Source: Echinicola jeungdonensis (GTDB taxonomy: Bacteria > Bacteroidota > Bacteroidia > Cytophagales > Cyclobacteriaceae). Taken from it: 64,000 nucleotides of DNA. The position numbers and the translations under genes were made by a program. The notes beneath the pieces were generated by a model, which saw only the letters and a program-made list of their open reading frames with translations, made no database searches and was not told where the DNA came from. Of this stretch, positions 32,883 through 41,945 are shown in pieces. The DNA lies in the NCBI RefSeq assembly GCF_030409905.1, contig NZ_JAUFQT010000001.1, positions 365,001 to 429,000 on the forward strand. Reading direction: 5' to 3'. How positions within the stretch are numbered: position 1 is the stretch's first letter; every line of letters starts with the position of its first letter.

Positions 32883-33872
32883 CTATTCTTTTTCTTCCTC
32901 AGCAGCTTTTTTCTCGGCTTTGGCTTTTCTCCTAAATGCACCACGGAACAACCAATGGTACTGTAATGCTTCCAAATTTTCATTTAGGTTTTCGGATCCC
33001 TCTTCCATATTGTCCATGGTCCCTTTAAGATATTGGGCAAATTCCCTGTCATTTAAAAGCATACCCAAGGCATTATCTTTGGAAGTCAACTGGGCACTGG
33101 CATCCTTAAAATTTTCTGCCGCAGAAGAGGCATTTCCGCTTGTTTCTTCCAACTCCTGAGCTGTTTTCTTGAAGCTGGAATAAATCGTGGTATCATTGGT
33201 CAGCTCATGTAGCAACGTTCCCTCTTTATCGAGGTTAGAAGAAAATTGGTTCAGCTCGGCCGACATTTGACTGGTATGGTTGGAAGTCTGCTCCAGATTG
33301 GCGACTATATTTCTAAAATTATCGGCCAAAACACTATCGGTCAGTACGGCCCCCACAATCCCTTCACCTTTAGAGATTTTGCTGGTGAGGGCTTTTAGAT
33401 CATTGGTAATGGACACCAGATTTTTATTATTTTCCTGCAGGGTCTCCATCATCTTATCAGTGTCCAAAGGCATAACCGATTTAAGGCGATCTCCATTTTC
33501 AATCGGAGGTGCTTGGGTGGTTCCTCCAAGGATAACAATGATCTTATTTCCGATCAAGCCATCAGAGCTGATGGTAGCTTTGGAATCTTTTCGGATAAAA
33601 TCCTTGGTTTCGGCGTCCACATTCATTTCAATTTCCACCTGGGAATCCCCATAGAAATTGATTTTGGTTACGGTACCGATTTTAACCCCTGAAAACCATA
33701 CATTATTTCCAGGTTGCAACCCCCCGACATCATCAAATACAGCTTTGAGTTTATAGCTCCTTACAAAAACTTTTTGCTGGGCCCCCAGAGTCAGGATTCC
33801 CCCAACCAGGATTATAATGCCGATCAGTACAAAGATCCCAACAACAACAGATTTTTTATTATCACTTCTCAT
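32883..33872 (-). CDS. mlaD: MCE-domain phospholipid-binding protein MlaD
   Basis: The 329-residue protein has one N-terminal membrane helix (about 10-30, VVVGIFVLIGIIILVGGIL) and one MCE domain (about 38-115, FDDVGGLQPGNNVWFSGVKIG). A long coiled-coil periplasmic region follows and ends in a charged tail (KAEKKAAEEEKE). MCE proteins form rings that carry phospholipid between inner and outer membrane. It is the last gene of an mlaE-mlaF-mlaD operon; its start codon overlaps the end of mlaF at 33872. The coiled-coil is longer than in E. coli MlaD, as is usual in Bacteroidota. Confidence 0.9.
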   Translation of the reverse strand: MRSDNKKSVVVGIFVLIGIIILVGGILTLGAQQKVFVRSYKLKAVFDDVGGLQPGNNVWFSGVKIGTVTKINFYGDSQVEIEMNVDAETKDFIRKDSKATISSDGLIGNKIIVILGGTTQAPPIENGDRLKSVMPLDTDKMMETLQENNKNLVSITNDLKALTSKISKGEGIVGAVLTDSVLADNFRNIVANLEQTSNHTSQMSAELNQFSSNLDKEGTLLHELTNDTTIYSSFKKTAQELEETSGNASSAAENFKDASAQLTSKDNALGMLLNDREFAQYLKGTMDNMEEGSENLNENLEALQYHWLFRGAFRRKAKAEKKAAEEEKE

Positions 33873-34621
33873 TATCTAATGAAATTATAGTCGTAAAATG
33901 ATTTCACTCTTTCGTCACCTGCATTTTTAAAGACATCCTCAAACTGCCCTTCTGCGCCAAAAGCTCCATCCAACAAAACGGCCACCCTGTCACCGGTATC
34001 TCTGGCACAGGTCAGGTCATGGGTAATGATGATGGAGGAAGTGTTATATTCTTCTCTTACCTGGTTGATCAGGTTATTGATATCACTACAAGTAATCGGG
34101 TCCAATCCAGCTGTAGGTTCATCATACAGCATTATTTCAGGTTTTAAAATCAGGGTCCTGGCAATCCCAATCCTTTTCCGTTGACCACCGGAAAGCTCAG
34201 AAGGCATCTGGTTGATAGCCTGCAAAAGCCCTACTGATTCAAGGACCTCTTCTACCATTTTATCTTTCTCCCCTTTGGTCAGGTTCTTAACATTCCTCAC
34301 CAATGGGAACTCCAGATTTTCCCTTACTGTCATACTATCGTAAAGGGCACTAGCTTGAAAGGAAAACCCGATTTGCAGTCGGAGTTCATTAAGCTCATGG
34401 GTCCTCAAATTGGAAACTTCCTGGCCCAATACCTCCATTGTCCCCTCGTCCTGGGTCAAGAGGCCCACCATGATTTTTATCAGTACGGATTTTCCTGTAC
34501 CGGATTTTCCCAAAACTACTACATTCTCCCCCTTATAAAGATCGAGGTCAACGCCTTTCAATACATCAAGCTCTCCAAATGATTTTTTTAGTCCTCGGAC
34601 TTCAACTACTTTCTCTTCCAT
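33872..34621 (-). CDS. mlaF: ABC transporter ATP-binding protein MlaF
   Basis: The 249-residue ATPase powers the Mla lipid transport complex on the cytoplasmic face. Walker A is GKSGTGKSVL, the signature is LSGGQRKRIGIAR, Walker B is IMLYDEPTAGLD, and the switch His is in IIITHD. It lies 3 bp downstream of mlaE and overlaps mlaD by one base, so the three are one operon. Confidence 0.93.
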   Translation of the reverse strand: MEEKVVEVRGLKKSFGELDVLKGVDLDLYKGENVVVLGKSGTGKSVLIKIMVGLLTQDEGTMEVLGQEVSNLRTHELNELRLQIGFSFQASALYDSMTVRENLEFPLVRNVKNLTKGEKDKMVEEVLESVGLLQAINQMPSELSGGQRKRIGIARTLILKPEIMLYDEPTAGLDPITCSDINNLINQVREEYNTSSIIITHDLTCARDTGDRVAVLLDGAFGAEGQFEDVFKNAGDERVKSFYDYNFIR

Positions 34622-34624
34622 AGC

Positions 34625-35422
34625 TTATGACATTCTTAAAAAGTTGACAATTTGCAAGGCCAGTAATTCCTCGATAAAGATCAAAAACATGGCCAATACC
34701 ACTGAGGCATTTGCCGCCCTTCCCACTCCTTCAGTTCCTTTTGAAGAATGGTAACCTTTATAACACCCTACAATCCCAATGGTGAATCCAAATACAAGGG
34801 ATTTCAATACTGAGGAAAAAATATCCAAAAATGAAATGGCTTCAAAAACCTGAACAAAATAGGTGTTAAAGCTGACCATTTCTTTTTGGTGAACGCTTAA
34901 AAATGCCCCCATCAAAGCTACAAAATCGGTGTACATCACCAAAATGGGAATCATAAAGGTGGTAGCCAAAACCCGGGTAACCACCAAAAACTTAAAAGGA
35001 TTGGTGGCCGATACCTCCATGGCATCAATTTGCTCGGTCACTTTCATGGATCCGATTTCCGCCCCAATACTGGAACCTACCTTTCCTGCAGCAATCAACG
35101 CGGTCACCAAGGGTCCCATTGCCCTGACAATGGCAATAGATATCAAAGCTGGCAACCATGAAGTAGCTCCAAATTCAGATAAAGAAGGTCTTGACTGGTT
35201 GGTAAATACAATCCCAACAATAAACCCGGTCAAGGAAATCAAAGGCAATGAATTATAACCAATTTGGTAACATTGTTTGATCACCTCTCTGAATTCATAT
35301 GGAGGGAACCATACCTCCTTAAAAAAACGCTTAACAAACGCAAAGGCATCTGCCAAGCCCATCATTACCTTATCTATCTTGGGAGTGAGAAAATGATCCT
35401 TTTTCGTTGAATTATCCGCCAT
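34625..35422 (-). CDS. mlaE: ABC transporter permease MlaE
   Basis: The 265-residue inner-membrane permease has 5-6 hydrophobic helices and the MlaE signature (MGPLVTALIAAGKVGSSIGAEIGSMKVTEQIDAM). It forms the transmembrane part of the Mla phospholipid transporter with MlaF and MlaD. First gene of the operon. The N-terminal 40 residues are a hydrophilic extension. The upstream gap of 67 bp to the next gene on the same strand probably holds the promoter. Confidence 0.93.
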   Translation of the reverse strand: MADNSTKKDHFLTPKIDKVMMGLADAFAFVKRFFKEVWFPPYEFREVIKQCYQIGYNSLPLISLTGFIVGIVFTNQSRPSLSEFGATSWLPALISIAIVRAMGPLVTALIAAGKVGSSIGAEIGSMKVTEQIDAMEVSATNPFKFLVVTRVLATTFMIPILVMYTDFVALMGAFLSVHQKEMVSFNTYFVQVFEAISFLDIFSSVLKSLVFGFTIGIVGCYKGYHSSKGTEGVGRAANASVVLAMFLIFIEELLALQIVNFLRMS

Positions 35423-35489
35423 AAAACTTGTATGAAAATGCGAAGCTAATAATTTTAGCCAGATTACACTTTATCAAAAAGTGATTATT

Positions 35490-36677
35490 TTAAAGTTCTA
35501 ATAATTCCATAACGCGATCCTTATTTAAAGGTTTGGTCAAAAAACCGGTTACCATCTCATACTTCTGACTTTTTATTTCATCATTAGGATCAATAGAAGA
35601 AGATAGCATCTTAACAACCGGTTGTTTTTCTAAAGTTTTTAATCTATCTAAAAACTCCCACCCATTCATTTCCGGCATATTAATGTCCAATAACAAAATA
35701 TCCGCACAATTATTTTCCAACCACTCCAGGGCATCCATGGGATTAGCAAAAAAATGCAAATCCAAATCGGACTGCACTCCCAACAAAATCCGTTTGTTGA
35801 TCATATGCTGAACTTTATCATCATCTACAAACAAAATTGTTTGGGCTTCTTGTGTGTTTTTATTGGCTTCCATGTTCGGATTCATTTCTTGCTCCTGCAG
35901 TAATTCATTCATATTTCTGATTTCTTTATCTAGCCTTTCAGAAGAAAGCTTTAGCATTTGAACAATATCCTTATCAGGTTTATTTCCATCCCCCATTAGG
36001 TTTATTATCCCTATTATATTAGCTAAGGGACTCCGTATATTATGTGAATTGATAAATGAAAATTTTTTTAGTCTTTCATTTTGAAATTGCAAGTCCCGGT
36101 TCAATCGTTCCTTGTCCTCTAAAATTTGATGTATCCGGGTATTGTCAACCATCATGACCATCACTTTTTCACTTTCCTTAAAGAAAAACGGAACAGAATA
36201 TATATCAACTTGTTTTACATTTCCCTTCCTATCCTCTATTTCTTTGCCCGGGATTCGTACCCTAACTCCAGCCTTGATCATTTCATCCTCTTTGGAATCC
36301 CAACTATTGAATTGATGGGAAATGATGGGTCCATCTTGCCCGTAATCAGTTAGGTCAAATTTGGATTTAGCAATCTGGTTGCAGACCTTGATTTTTAAAT
36401 CCTCCCTATCCAAAATGAACATGGGTATGGGACTTGTCTCGAAAATCTCCAAATATTGATCTCTGATTTTTTTCTCCAGGCGAAAAGATCTTTCAATTAA
36501 CCCATACATTATCAAACCGGAAACAATAACAAACAAGACCGCTTTCACCGCTTCCAAATAATTAGAGTTTTCCAATTGGAACCATTCCATAAAAACATCC
36601 AAATACAGAGAAGAAAAAGCCACCCAAGTTCCTCCGATAAAAATATAGATCAGTGCTATTTTTAGACTAGGCCTCAT
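35490..36677 (-). CDS. membrane PAS-HisKA-receiver protein lacking the kinase ATPase domain
   Basis: The 395-residue protein has two N-terminal membrane helices (about 6-26 and 43-61). A PAS domain follows (about 72-185, LEIFETSPIPMFILD), then a HisKA dimerisation helix pair (about 200-262) with His212 in SHNIRSPLANI. A receiver domain fills 279-395, with phospho-acceptor Asp331 (LLLDINMPEMNGW), acidic DDD at 285-287, Ser359-361 and Lys382. There is no HATPase_c domain: the HisKA segment runs through a short linker (EQEMNPNMEANKNTQ) directly into the receiver. The frame is continuous, with no sign of a broken reading frame. It could relay phosphate from another kinase or act without phosphotransfer. 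Partner unknown. Confidence 0.85.
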   Translation of the reverse strand: MRPSLKIALIYIFIGGTWVAFSSLYLDVFMEWFQLENSNYLEAVKAVLFVIVSGLIMYGLIERSFRLEKKIRDQYLEIFETSPIPMFILDREDLKIKVCNQIAKSKFDLTDYGQDGPIISHQFNSWDSKEDEMIKAGVRVRIPGKEIEDRKGNVKQVDIYSVPFFFKESEKVMVMMVDNTRIHQILEDKERLNRDLQFQNERLKKFSFINSHNIRSPLANIIGIINLMGDGNKPDKDIVQMLKLSSERLDKEIRNMNELLQEQEMNPNMEANKNTQEAQTILFVDDDKVQHMINKRILLGVQSDLDLHFFANPMDALEWLENNCADILLLDINMPEMNGWEFLDRLKTLEKQPVVKMLSSSIDPNDEIKSQKYEMVTGFLTKPLNKDRVMELLEL

Positions 36678-37027
36678 AAAATCGGGATTGAGTTTTCAAA
36701 AATATAAAATTATTTAGCTCTATTGACCTTTATATGCCAAAAACAAACGAATATTATGTTTTAGCTTAACCTAATTTTTTTAGCCTGAGCTAATTTAGCC
36801 TAGACTAAATTAATCTTAACTTTCTTTTTTTCAACACTTTGAGAATATTTATTTAAACCTTTTTATTGACTTGTGGCAAAATGAATGTCCATATGATTAT
36901 ATCGAAAAATAAGTCCCCTTATGCTTCGGCCTCAACAGGTATTTTCTGATAAAAAAAGGGTTTCCCCTACCCTCTTTCCCTTTGATCTAAATTCTTTTTA
37001 GTAAACTTGTGGCCTAAGCTAAGCACT
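36678..37027. other. 350-bp divergent intergenic region with TTAG-rich repeats
   Basis: It contains the perfect inverted repeat TAATTTAG-cctaga-CTAAATTA (36791-36812), set in a run of similar AGC/TTAG words from about 36762 to 36820. A related CCTAAGCTAAGC lies at 37013-37024, just before the DUF389 start. No gene is seen. It could hold operators for the divergent genes. Confidence 0.4.
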
Positions 37028-38404
37028 ATGATTACCGAGCAAAAAGACCGAGGTTTTAGAAAAAAAGCATTGGATTTCCTTTTGTTTTTTAAAGACCGAT
37101 TTGACCTTCATGAGGGCAAGGAAGATGAAATAGAAACCATAGAATACGTCCGAAAAAATATAGAATTTAAGGGCGCGAACCTTTGGATTTTGATCTTTGC
37201 CATTCTGGTGGCGTCCGTTGGCCTTAATGTTAATTCAACCGCCGTGATCATTGGAGCCATGTTGATTTCTCCGTTAATGGGTCCCATCATGGGGATCGGG
37301 ATGTCAGCTGGGATAAATGATTTTGAACTGCTCAAAAAGTCCCTCAAAAACCTAGGGATTGCCGTATTCATCTCAATCATTACTTCTACGATTTACTTTT
37401 CTTTTACTCCCTTAGATGATGCCCGCTCGGAACTACTTGCCAGAACCGAGCCCAGCATTTGGGATGTTTTCATTGCCCTGTTTGGTGGGCTGGCTGGAAT
37501 TGTCGCTGGATCTAGAAAAGAAAAAAGCAATGCCATCCCCGGTGTAGCCATTGCCACTGCTTTGATGCCTCCCCTTTGTACCGCCGGGTATGGTTTGGCC
37601 ACCGGCAACATTTATTATTTCTTTGGGGCTTTTTATCTCTTTTTTATCAACTCCGTTTTTATCAGCCTTTCTACTTATCTGATAGTCCGCTTTATGAATT
37701 TTCCTAAAAAAGAATTTGTGGACCCCAAAAGGGAAAAGCGGGTTAAAAGTTACATTACCTTATTTACCATTTTGACCATCGTCCCCAGTGTTTACTTAGC
37801 CTATAATATTGTAAAAAGGACCCTCTGGGAAGAAATTGCCAACCAGTACATAGCCGCTGAAATGCAGTTTCCAAATGCCCAAGTGATCCATTCCAAATTG
37901 ACTTATGAGGTGGACAGCAGTACAATTGAAGTGACCTTGATCGGAGAAAAACTGGATCAGGAAAAAATCAGCATGCTCAATAGTAGAATAAAAAATTATG
38001 GGTTGACCAATACCCACCTTTCAGTAAAGCAAAGTGGGGATCAGGGAACTGATCTCAATGTGCTCCGTTCTGATGTGCTCAAAGACCTTTACGAAAGGAA
38101 TGAAAATATTATCAAAGACAAAGACCTACGTATAGCCCTCCTGGAAAAAGAAATTGCAGACTATGGAAGAACCAACAGACAGGTGTTGGACATTGGTCAG
38201 GAAGCCCTGGTCAACCACAAAAATCTGGAAAAATTCTCCATCAATAGTTCAATAATTGCTAATTTGGATAAGGGGCAACAGGATACCCTTGTTTTGGCTT
38301 ATGCCCAATTTAGTCGAAAACCCTCCCAGGAGGAAACCAATCGATTAAAAGAGTGGCTGAAATTGAGAACCAAATCTGACTCCATTGCTCTGATTATCCA
38401 ATAA
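37028..38404 (+). CDS. DUF389 / TIGR00341 family membrane protein
   Basis: About 458 residues from the ATG at 37028; a TTG at 37007 would add 7 residues. A hydrophilic N-terminus is followed by five or six helices (about 50-265) carrying the DUF389 core ASVGLNVNSTAVIIGAMLIS and the following PLMGPIMGIGMSAG. A long soluble C-terminal half has BON-like beta-alpha units and coiled coil. The function of the family is unknown; a transport role has been suggested. The gene is 24 bp upstream of an exported YciI-like protein and is probably co-transcribed with it. Confidence 0.88.
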   Translation: MITEQKDRGFRKKALDFLLFFKDRFDLHEGKEDEIETIEYVRKNIEFKGANLWILIFAILVASVGLNVNSTAVIIGAMLISPLMGPIMGIGMSAGINDFELLKKSLKNLGIAVFISIITSTIYFSFTPLDDARSELLARTEPSIWDVFIALFGGLAGIVAGSRKEKSNAIPGVAIATALMPPLCTAGYGLATGNIYYFFGAFYLFFINSVFISLSTYLIVRFMNFPKKEFVDPKREKRVKSYITLFTILTIVPSVYLAYNIVKRTLWEEIANQYIAAEMQFPNAQVIHSKLTYEVDSSTIEVTLIGEKLDQEKISMLNSRIKNYGLTNTHLSVKQSGDQGTDLNVLRSDVLKDLYERNENIIKDKDLRIALLEKEIADYGRTNRQVLDIGQEALVNHKNLEKFSINSSIIANLDKGQQDTLVLAYAQFSRKPSQEETNRLKEWLKLRTKSDSIALIIQ

Positions 38405-38428
38405 TTCAACCTGAGAATTGATCCAGCT

Positions 38429-38881
38429 ATGAAAAAATGGTGGTTTGCTTTGTCCCTTTTATGTTTGATTTGCCTTTCTGCTTTTAGTCAAGATCATTAT
38501 GATCCAGAATTGGCCTCAAAATATGATGCTGATGATTATGGCATGAAAAAATATGTCATGGCATTTTTAAAAAGAGGACCTTCTGCTGAAAGCTTCACAG
38601 ACCAAGAACGAATGGATATTCAAAAGAGGCACCTGGACTATATCCAAAAAATGGCAGAGGATAAAAAAATCATTCTTGCCGGCCCCTTCCTTGATGATGG
38701 AAACTTAAGGGGAATTTTTTTATTTAATATTACATCCCTGGATTCGGCCCAAAAATGGACATCAAATGATCCTGCGGTCCAAGCCGGGGTATTGACTATG
38801 GAGTTAAAGCAATGGTATGGATCGGCAGGAATAATGGCTATTCCTGAATTACATAAAAAATTGCAGAGAAAGGATTATTAG
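38429..38881 (+). CDS. exported YciI-like protein
   Basis: The 150-residue protein has an N-terminal signal peptide (1-20, LICLSAFSQD), then a ferredoxin-like YciI fold. Its features are YVMAFLKRGPSAESF, RHLDYIQKMAEDKKIILAGPF and a terminal-half strand pair around DPAVQAGVLTMELKQWYG. The conserved His and Asp typical of the family are present (H in KRHLDY, D in SNDPAVQAG). Most YciI proteins are cytoplasmic, so the secretion signal is less usual. Function unknown. It follows the DUF389 gene by 24 bp. Confidence 0.82.
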   Translation: MKKWWFALSLLCLICLSAFSQDHYDPELASKYDADDYGMKKYVMAFLKRGPSAESFTDQERMDIQKRHLDYIQKMAEDKKIILAGPFLDDGNLRGIFLFNITSLDSAQKWTSNDPAVQAGVLTMELKQWYGSAGIMAIPELHKKLQRKDY

Positions 38882-39082
38882 CTGATCGGTGGTAACCAAA
38901 ACAGGTTTTTAAAAAGGACATCAAGATAAATTGGTTTGGCAATTTCCATATATAAAGCTAAGCCTTGTCTTTTAAACTGATAAAATCACCCCATCTCCTG
39001 GTATTTAAGTCAATTCAAGGGTCAATCGAAAAGAAAAGGTCAAATCCTCCAATTATTATTAAATCTTAAAATTCTCCCCAGT

Positions 39083-41944
39083 TCAACGACCACAAATATC
39101 CTTATAGGGACAATAATTGCACTTATCCAAATCATCTGTTTGATCAAACGGTTGCTCTGGATCAAAGATTTCTTCAAAAAGCCTCTTCAACCCCCTTTCA
39201 AAATCAACTTCGTAATCCCGGTAATCATTGACCTCAACCTTTGGTCCCTTTTCGGGTTTCAATTGGAGGTAGGGATTAAAATCATCTCCAAAAATTTCCC
39301 TGAGATTGTAAATTGCCGGCTTTAATGCCAATTGGTTATCAGGAAATTTGGCTTTGTACAGCAAGCCATAAATCATGGTCTGCATAGCAGCTTTGTTCCT
39401 GTTTTTATTTTCCCTTTCAAACAAGCTATCAATTCCTTTAAATTCCTTCTTATCCATTCCGGACTTATAATCTATCAAACGAACCGTCCCATCCTGCCTA
39501 TCTACACGGTCAATAATACCTTTAATTACCACATTCTGGATTCTCCCTCCCACCTCTATTGGAACGGATGTCTTATAATGTTGATCCTTTTCCAAGCTGA
39601 TCAATTCAAATGGAGCGGAACTCATATCCATTTTCAAAAGCTCCTGAATATAATGTTGTAAAACATCTCTAACTATAGCCAACTGGCCGCTCAACCGGGT
39701 ATCCTTTTCCTCAGACAGATGGTAAAAATCCCGGATGGATTTTTCAATGGCCGGAAAAACAAATTCTTTTAAATTTTCAAAATCTTCCCTTTCTACGACT
39801 CTCCTTTTTTTCCTATAAATAAAACCTTTATACAGGTTTTCCAAGCTGTAATGGGCCAAATTTCCAAATACGGCTGCATCTACTTCTTCCTCCACTTTAT
39901 CCTGCTCCCGGATATTGGCCAGGTACTGAAAATAAAATTTTAACCTGCAATCCAACCAGACATTCAGTGCAGATGGTGAAAAGGCTGTTATGGATTTTCC
40001 TTCTTCCTGTAAAAGATATTTATCCATCAATTCTTTTACCGCAGGAGTCTTGGGAATGCTTATCTCCGGAGTTGACCCTAAGTCAACCGGAGTAAATACA
40101 ACTTCCTCAGGAATTTCAATTCCTAATTCCACCTCCATCTGGTGGATATACCGGCTTTTTTCTCCAACCTTTCCCTGGTCTGAGGCTGTTGCATAAATCA
40201 TATGGAGTTCTTCTGCCCTGTGCAATAACCGGTAAAAGGTATAGGCATAAATTGCATCATTCTGCTCCTGGACCGGAAGCCCGAAGCCTTTCCTAACATT
40301 GAAAGGGATCAAAGAATTCAGGGAAGCTGAGGGGGGAAAACTCCCTTCATTCATATTGGCAATGATAACCTTTTTAAAATCGAGGTTCCGGGACTCAAGT
40401 ACCCCCATCACTTGCAAGCCCTCCAAAGGTTCACCTTCAAAAGGTAATCTAACTTCGCGGAAAATCTGACGGAAAAGCCGGATAAAAAATTCTAAACTTA
40501 CTTCGATATCCTTCTGTTCTTTGAATATTTCCTTTAGCCTTACGAGCTGTTTATGGCATTGGTACAAATAACTCCGCTGCAATTTTTCTTCCACCAGCAT
40601 TTCGGCTAACTCCTTGATAAGGGTTTCCAAATACCCAAATAGTTCTTGAGCAGATAATTTTTGGAAAATTAGTTCGAACAATTTGCCTCCCCTGTAGAGA
40701 TCTTGTTGCGAAATATAAACCTTATTCTGCTCTTGAGTTTTAGTCAAAAAATCGTGGACAAAATCTGTCTGCCCCGTTCTTAAATATACCGACGAAAGTA
40801 ATTCCTTAACAGGGCGATGATAAAATTTAATCTCTCCTTCTTCCAGTTTCACATAGCGCTGTAACTCCAATACCGCCTCCAAAAAGGCATAAACAGGGGC
40901 ATTTCGAATGGGATATCCCATAGTAACATTGACCTTGTCAATATTAGAGGGCAGCTGTTGCATGACAGGAAATAGCAATTGCTCATCCGGTAATATGACC
41001 ACTGTTTCTTCTAAAGCCTCATTTTGGCCGGAACTTTCCAATATATGACTGATCAAATTGGCCTGGCTTACTTTCAGTGGGGTGACGTAGCTTTTAATTG
41101 TTGGGGGTTGGGATTGGATATGGCTTGGCATTTCCTTTGGGAAGGTAGGCCCAAAGATTTTATCTTTCTGGTAATCCCTAAAAAACAATCCCGCTTCCTG
41201 AACTTTGGATTGAATATAATAGGCATCCAGGTCCCAATAAATTTGAGCATCAAATTGCTTAATATAATGTTTTATCAGACGTTCCTCCGTCCCAGTAAAC
41301 GCATTAAATCCTACAAATATATATTGGTTTTCTGGCTTAGGTATATCTTCCAGGTTCTCCACAACTTTTCTGTAAAGCTTTCCGGAATACCCTAAACCAG
41401 CAATCTCAAGTGCACCTTGATAGGATCTGTAAAGCGGCAGTAGTATTTGCCAAAATTTTACAAATTTCTCCTGCTGTGGGCCGCCATCCCTTTCAAAAGA
41501 TTTCCAAAACTGCTGAATCAACTCTATTTGACCTTCGGTCAAATAGCTAATATCTCCTTCCAGGGTCTTTATGTCTTCCAGCAAACCATATAATTTTTCC
41601 GGATCAACCAAAAATTGATCCAGATCATTGAAGTCTTTGAGGATCATTTCTCCCCAAAAGTAAAATCGGTCAAAAGTTTCTGGATTTGATTTCAGGTCCG
41701 TATAGACTTTGTACAATTCAAAAATCAGAGTTAAAGGGTCAGCTGATTTTTGTCCGGCCAACTCATAAAAAAGGTCCTCAACAGTTTTAACCTCGGGCAT
41801 CCACTGGGGCTCATTTATCAAATGCCCTAAATGCCGATTAAAGAACAAACCTGCTCGACGATTAGGAAGTACTACCGTTATCCTGCTCAAATTGGGATAG
41901 TTGGTTAATATATCCCGGGCAGTTTCTTTCAAAAAACTTTCCAT
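39083..41944 (-). CDS. addB: AddB-like helicase/nuclease subunit, PD-(D/E)XK nuclease with Fe-S cluster cysteines
   Basis: The 953-residue partner of AddA acts in double-strand break repair. The N-terminal two-thirds is a UvrD-like fold without a Walker A motif, as in AddB proteins. The C-terminal RecB-like nuclease has VIKGIIDRVDRQDG and LIDYKSG. Cysteines that would hold a 4Fe-4S cluster appear in LDCRLKFYF and in the final CNYCPYKDICGR. It begins 1 bp after the AddA stop, so the two are translated together. The name follows this architecture and synteny. Confidence 0.85.
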   Translation of the reverse strand: MESFLKETARDILTNYPNLSRITVVLPNRRAGLFFNRHLGHLINEPQWMPEVKTVEDLFYELAGQKSADPLTLIFELYKVYTDLKSNPETFDRFYFWGEMILKDFNDLDQFLVDPEKLYGLLEDIKTLEGDISYLTEGQIELIQQFWKSFERDGGPQQEKFVKFWQILLPLYRSYQGALEIAGLGYSGKLYRKVVENLEDIPKPENQYIFVGFNAFTGTEERLIKHYIKQFDAQIYWDLDAYYIQSKVQEAGLFFRDYQKDKIFGPTFPKEMPSHIQSQPPTIKSYVTPLKVSQANLISHILESSGQNEALEETVVILPDEQLLFPVMQQLPSNIDKVNVTMGYPIRNAPVYAFLEAVLELQRYVKLEEGEIKFYHRPVKELLSSVYLRTGQTDFVHDFLTKTQEQNKVYISQQDLYRGGKLFELIFQKLSAQELFGYLETLIKELAEMLVEEKLQRSYLYQCHKQLVRLKEIFKEQKDIEVSLEFFIRLFRQIFREVRLPFEGEPLEGLQVMGVLESRNLDFKKVIIANMNEGSFPPSASLNSLIPFNVRKGFGLPVQEQNDAIYAYTFYRLLHRAEELHMIYATASDQGKVGEKSRYIHQMEVELGIEIPEEVVFTPVDLGSTPEISIPKTPAVKELMDKYLLQEEGKSITAFSPSALNVWLDCRLKFYFQYLANIREQDKVEEEVDAAVFGNLAHYSLENLYKGFIYRKKRRVVEREDFENLKEFVFPAIEKSIRDFYHLSEEKDTRLSGQLAIVRDVLQHYIQELLKMDMSSAPFELISLEKDQHYKTSVPIEVGGRIQNVVIKGIIDRVDRQDGTVRLIDYKSGMDKKEFKGIDSLFERENKNRNKAAMQTMIYGLLYKAKFPDNQLALKPAIYNLREIFGDDFNPYLQLKPEKGPKVEVNDYRDYEVDFERGLKRLFEEIFDPEQPFDQTDDLDKCNYCPYKDICGR

Positions 41945-41945
41945 C

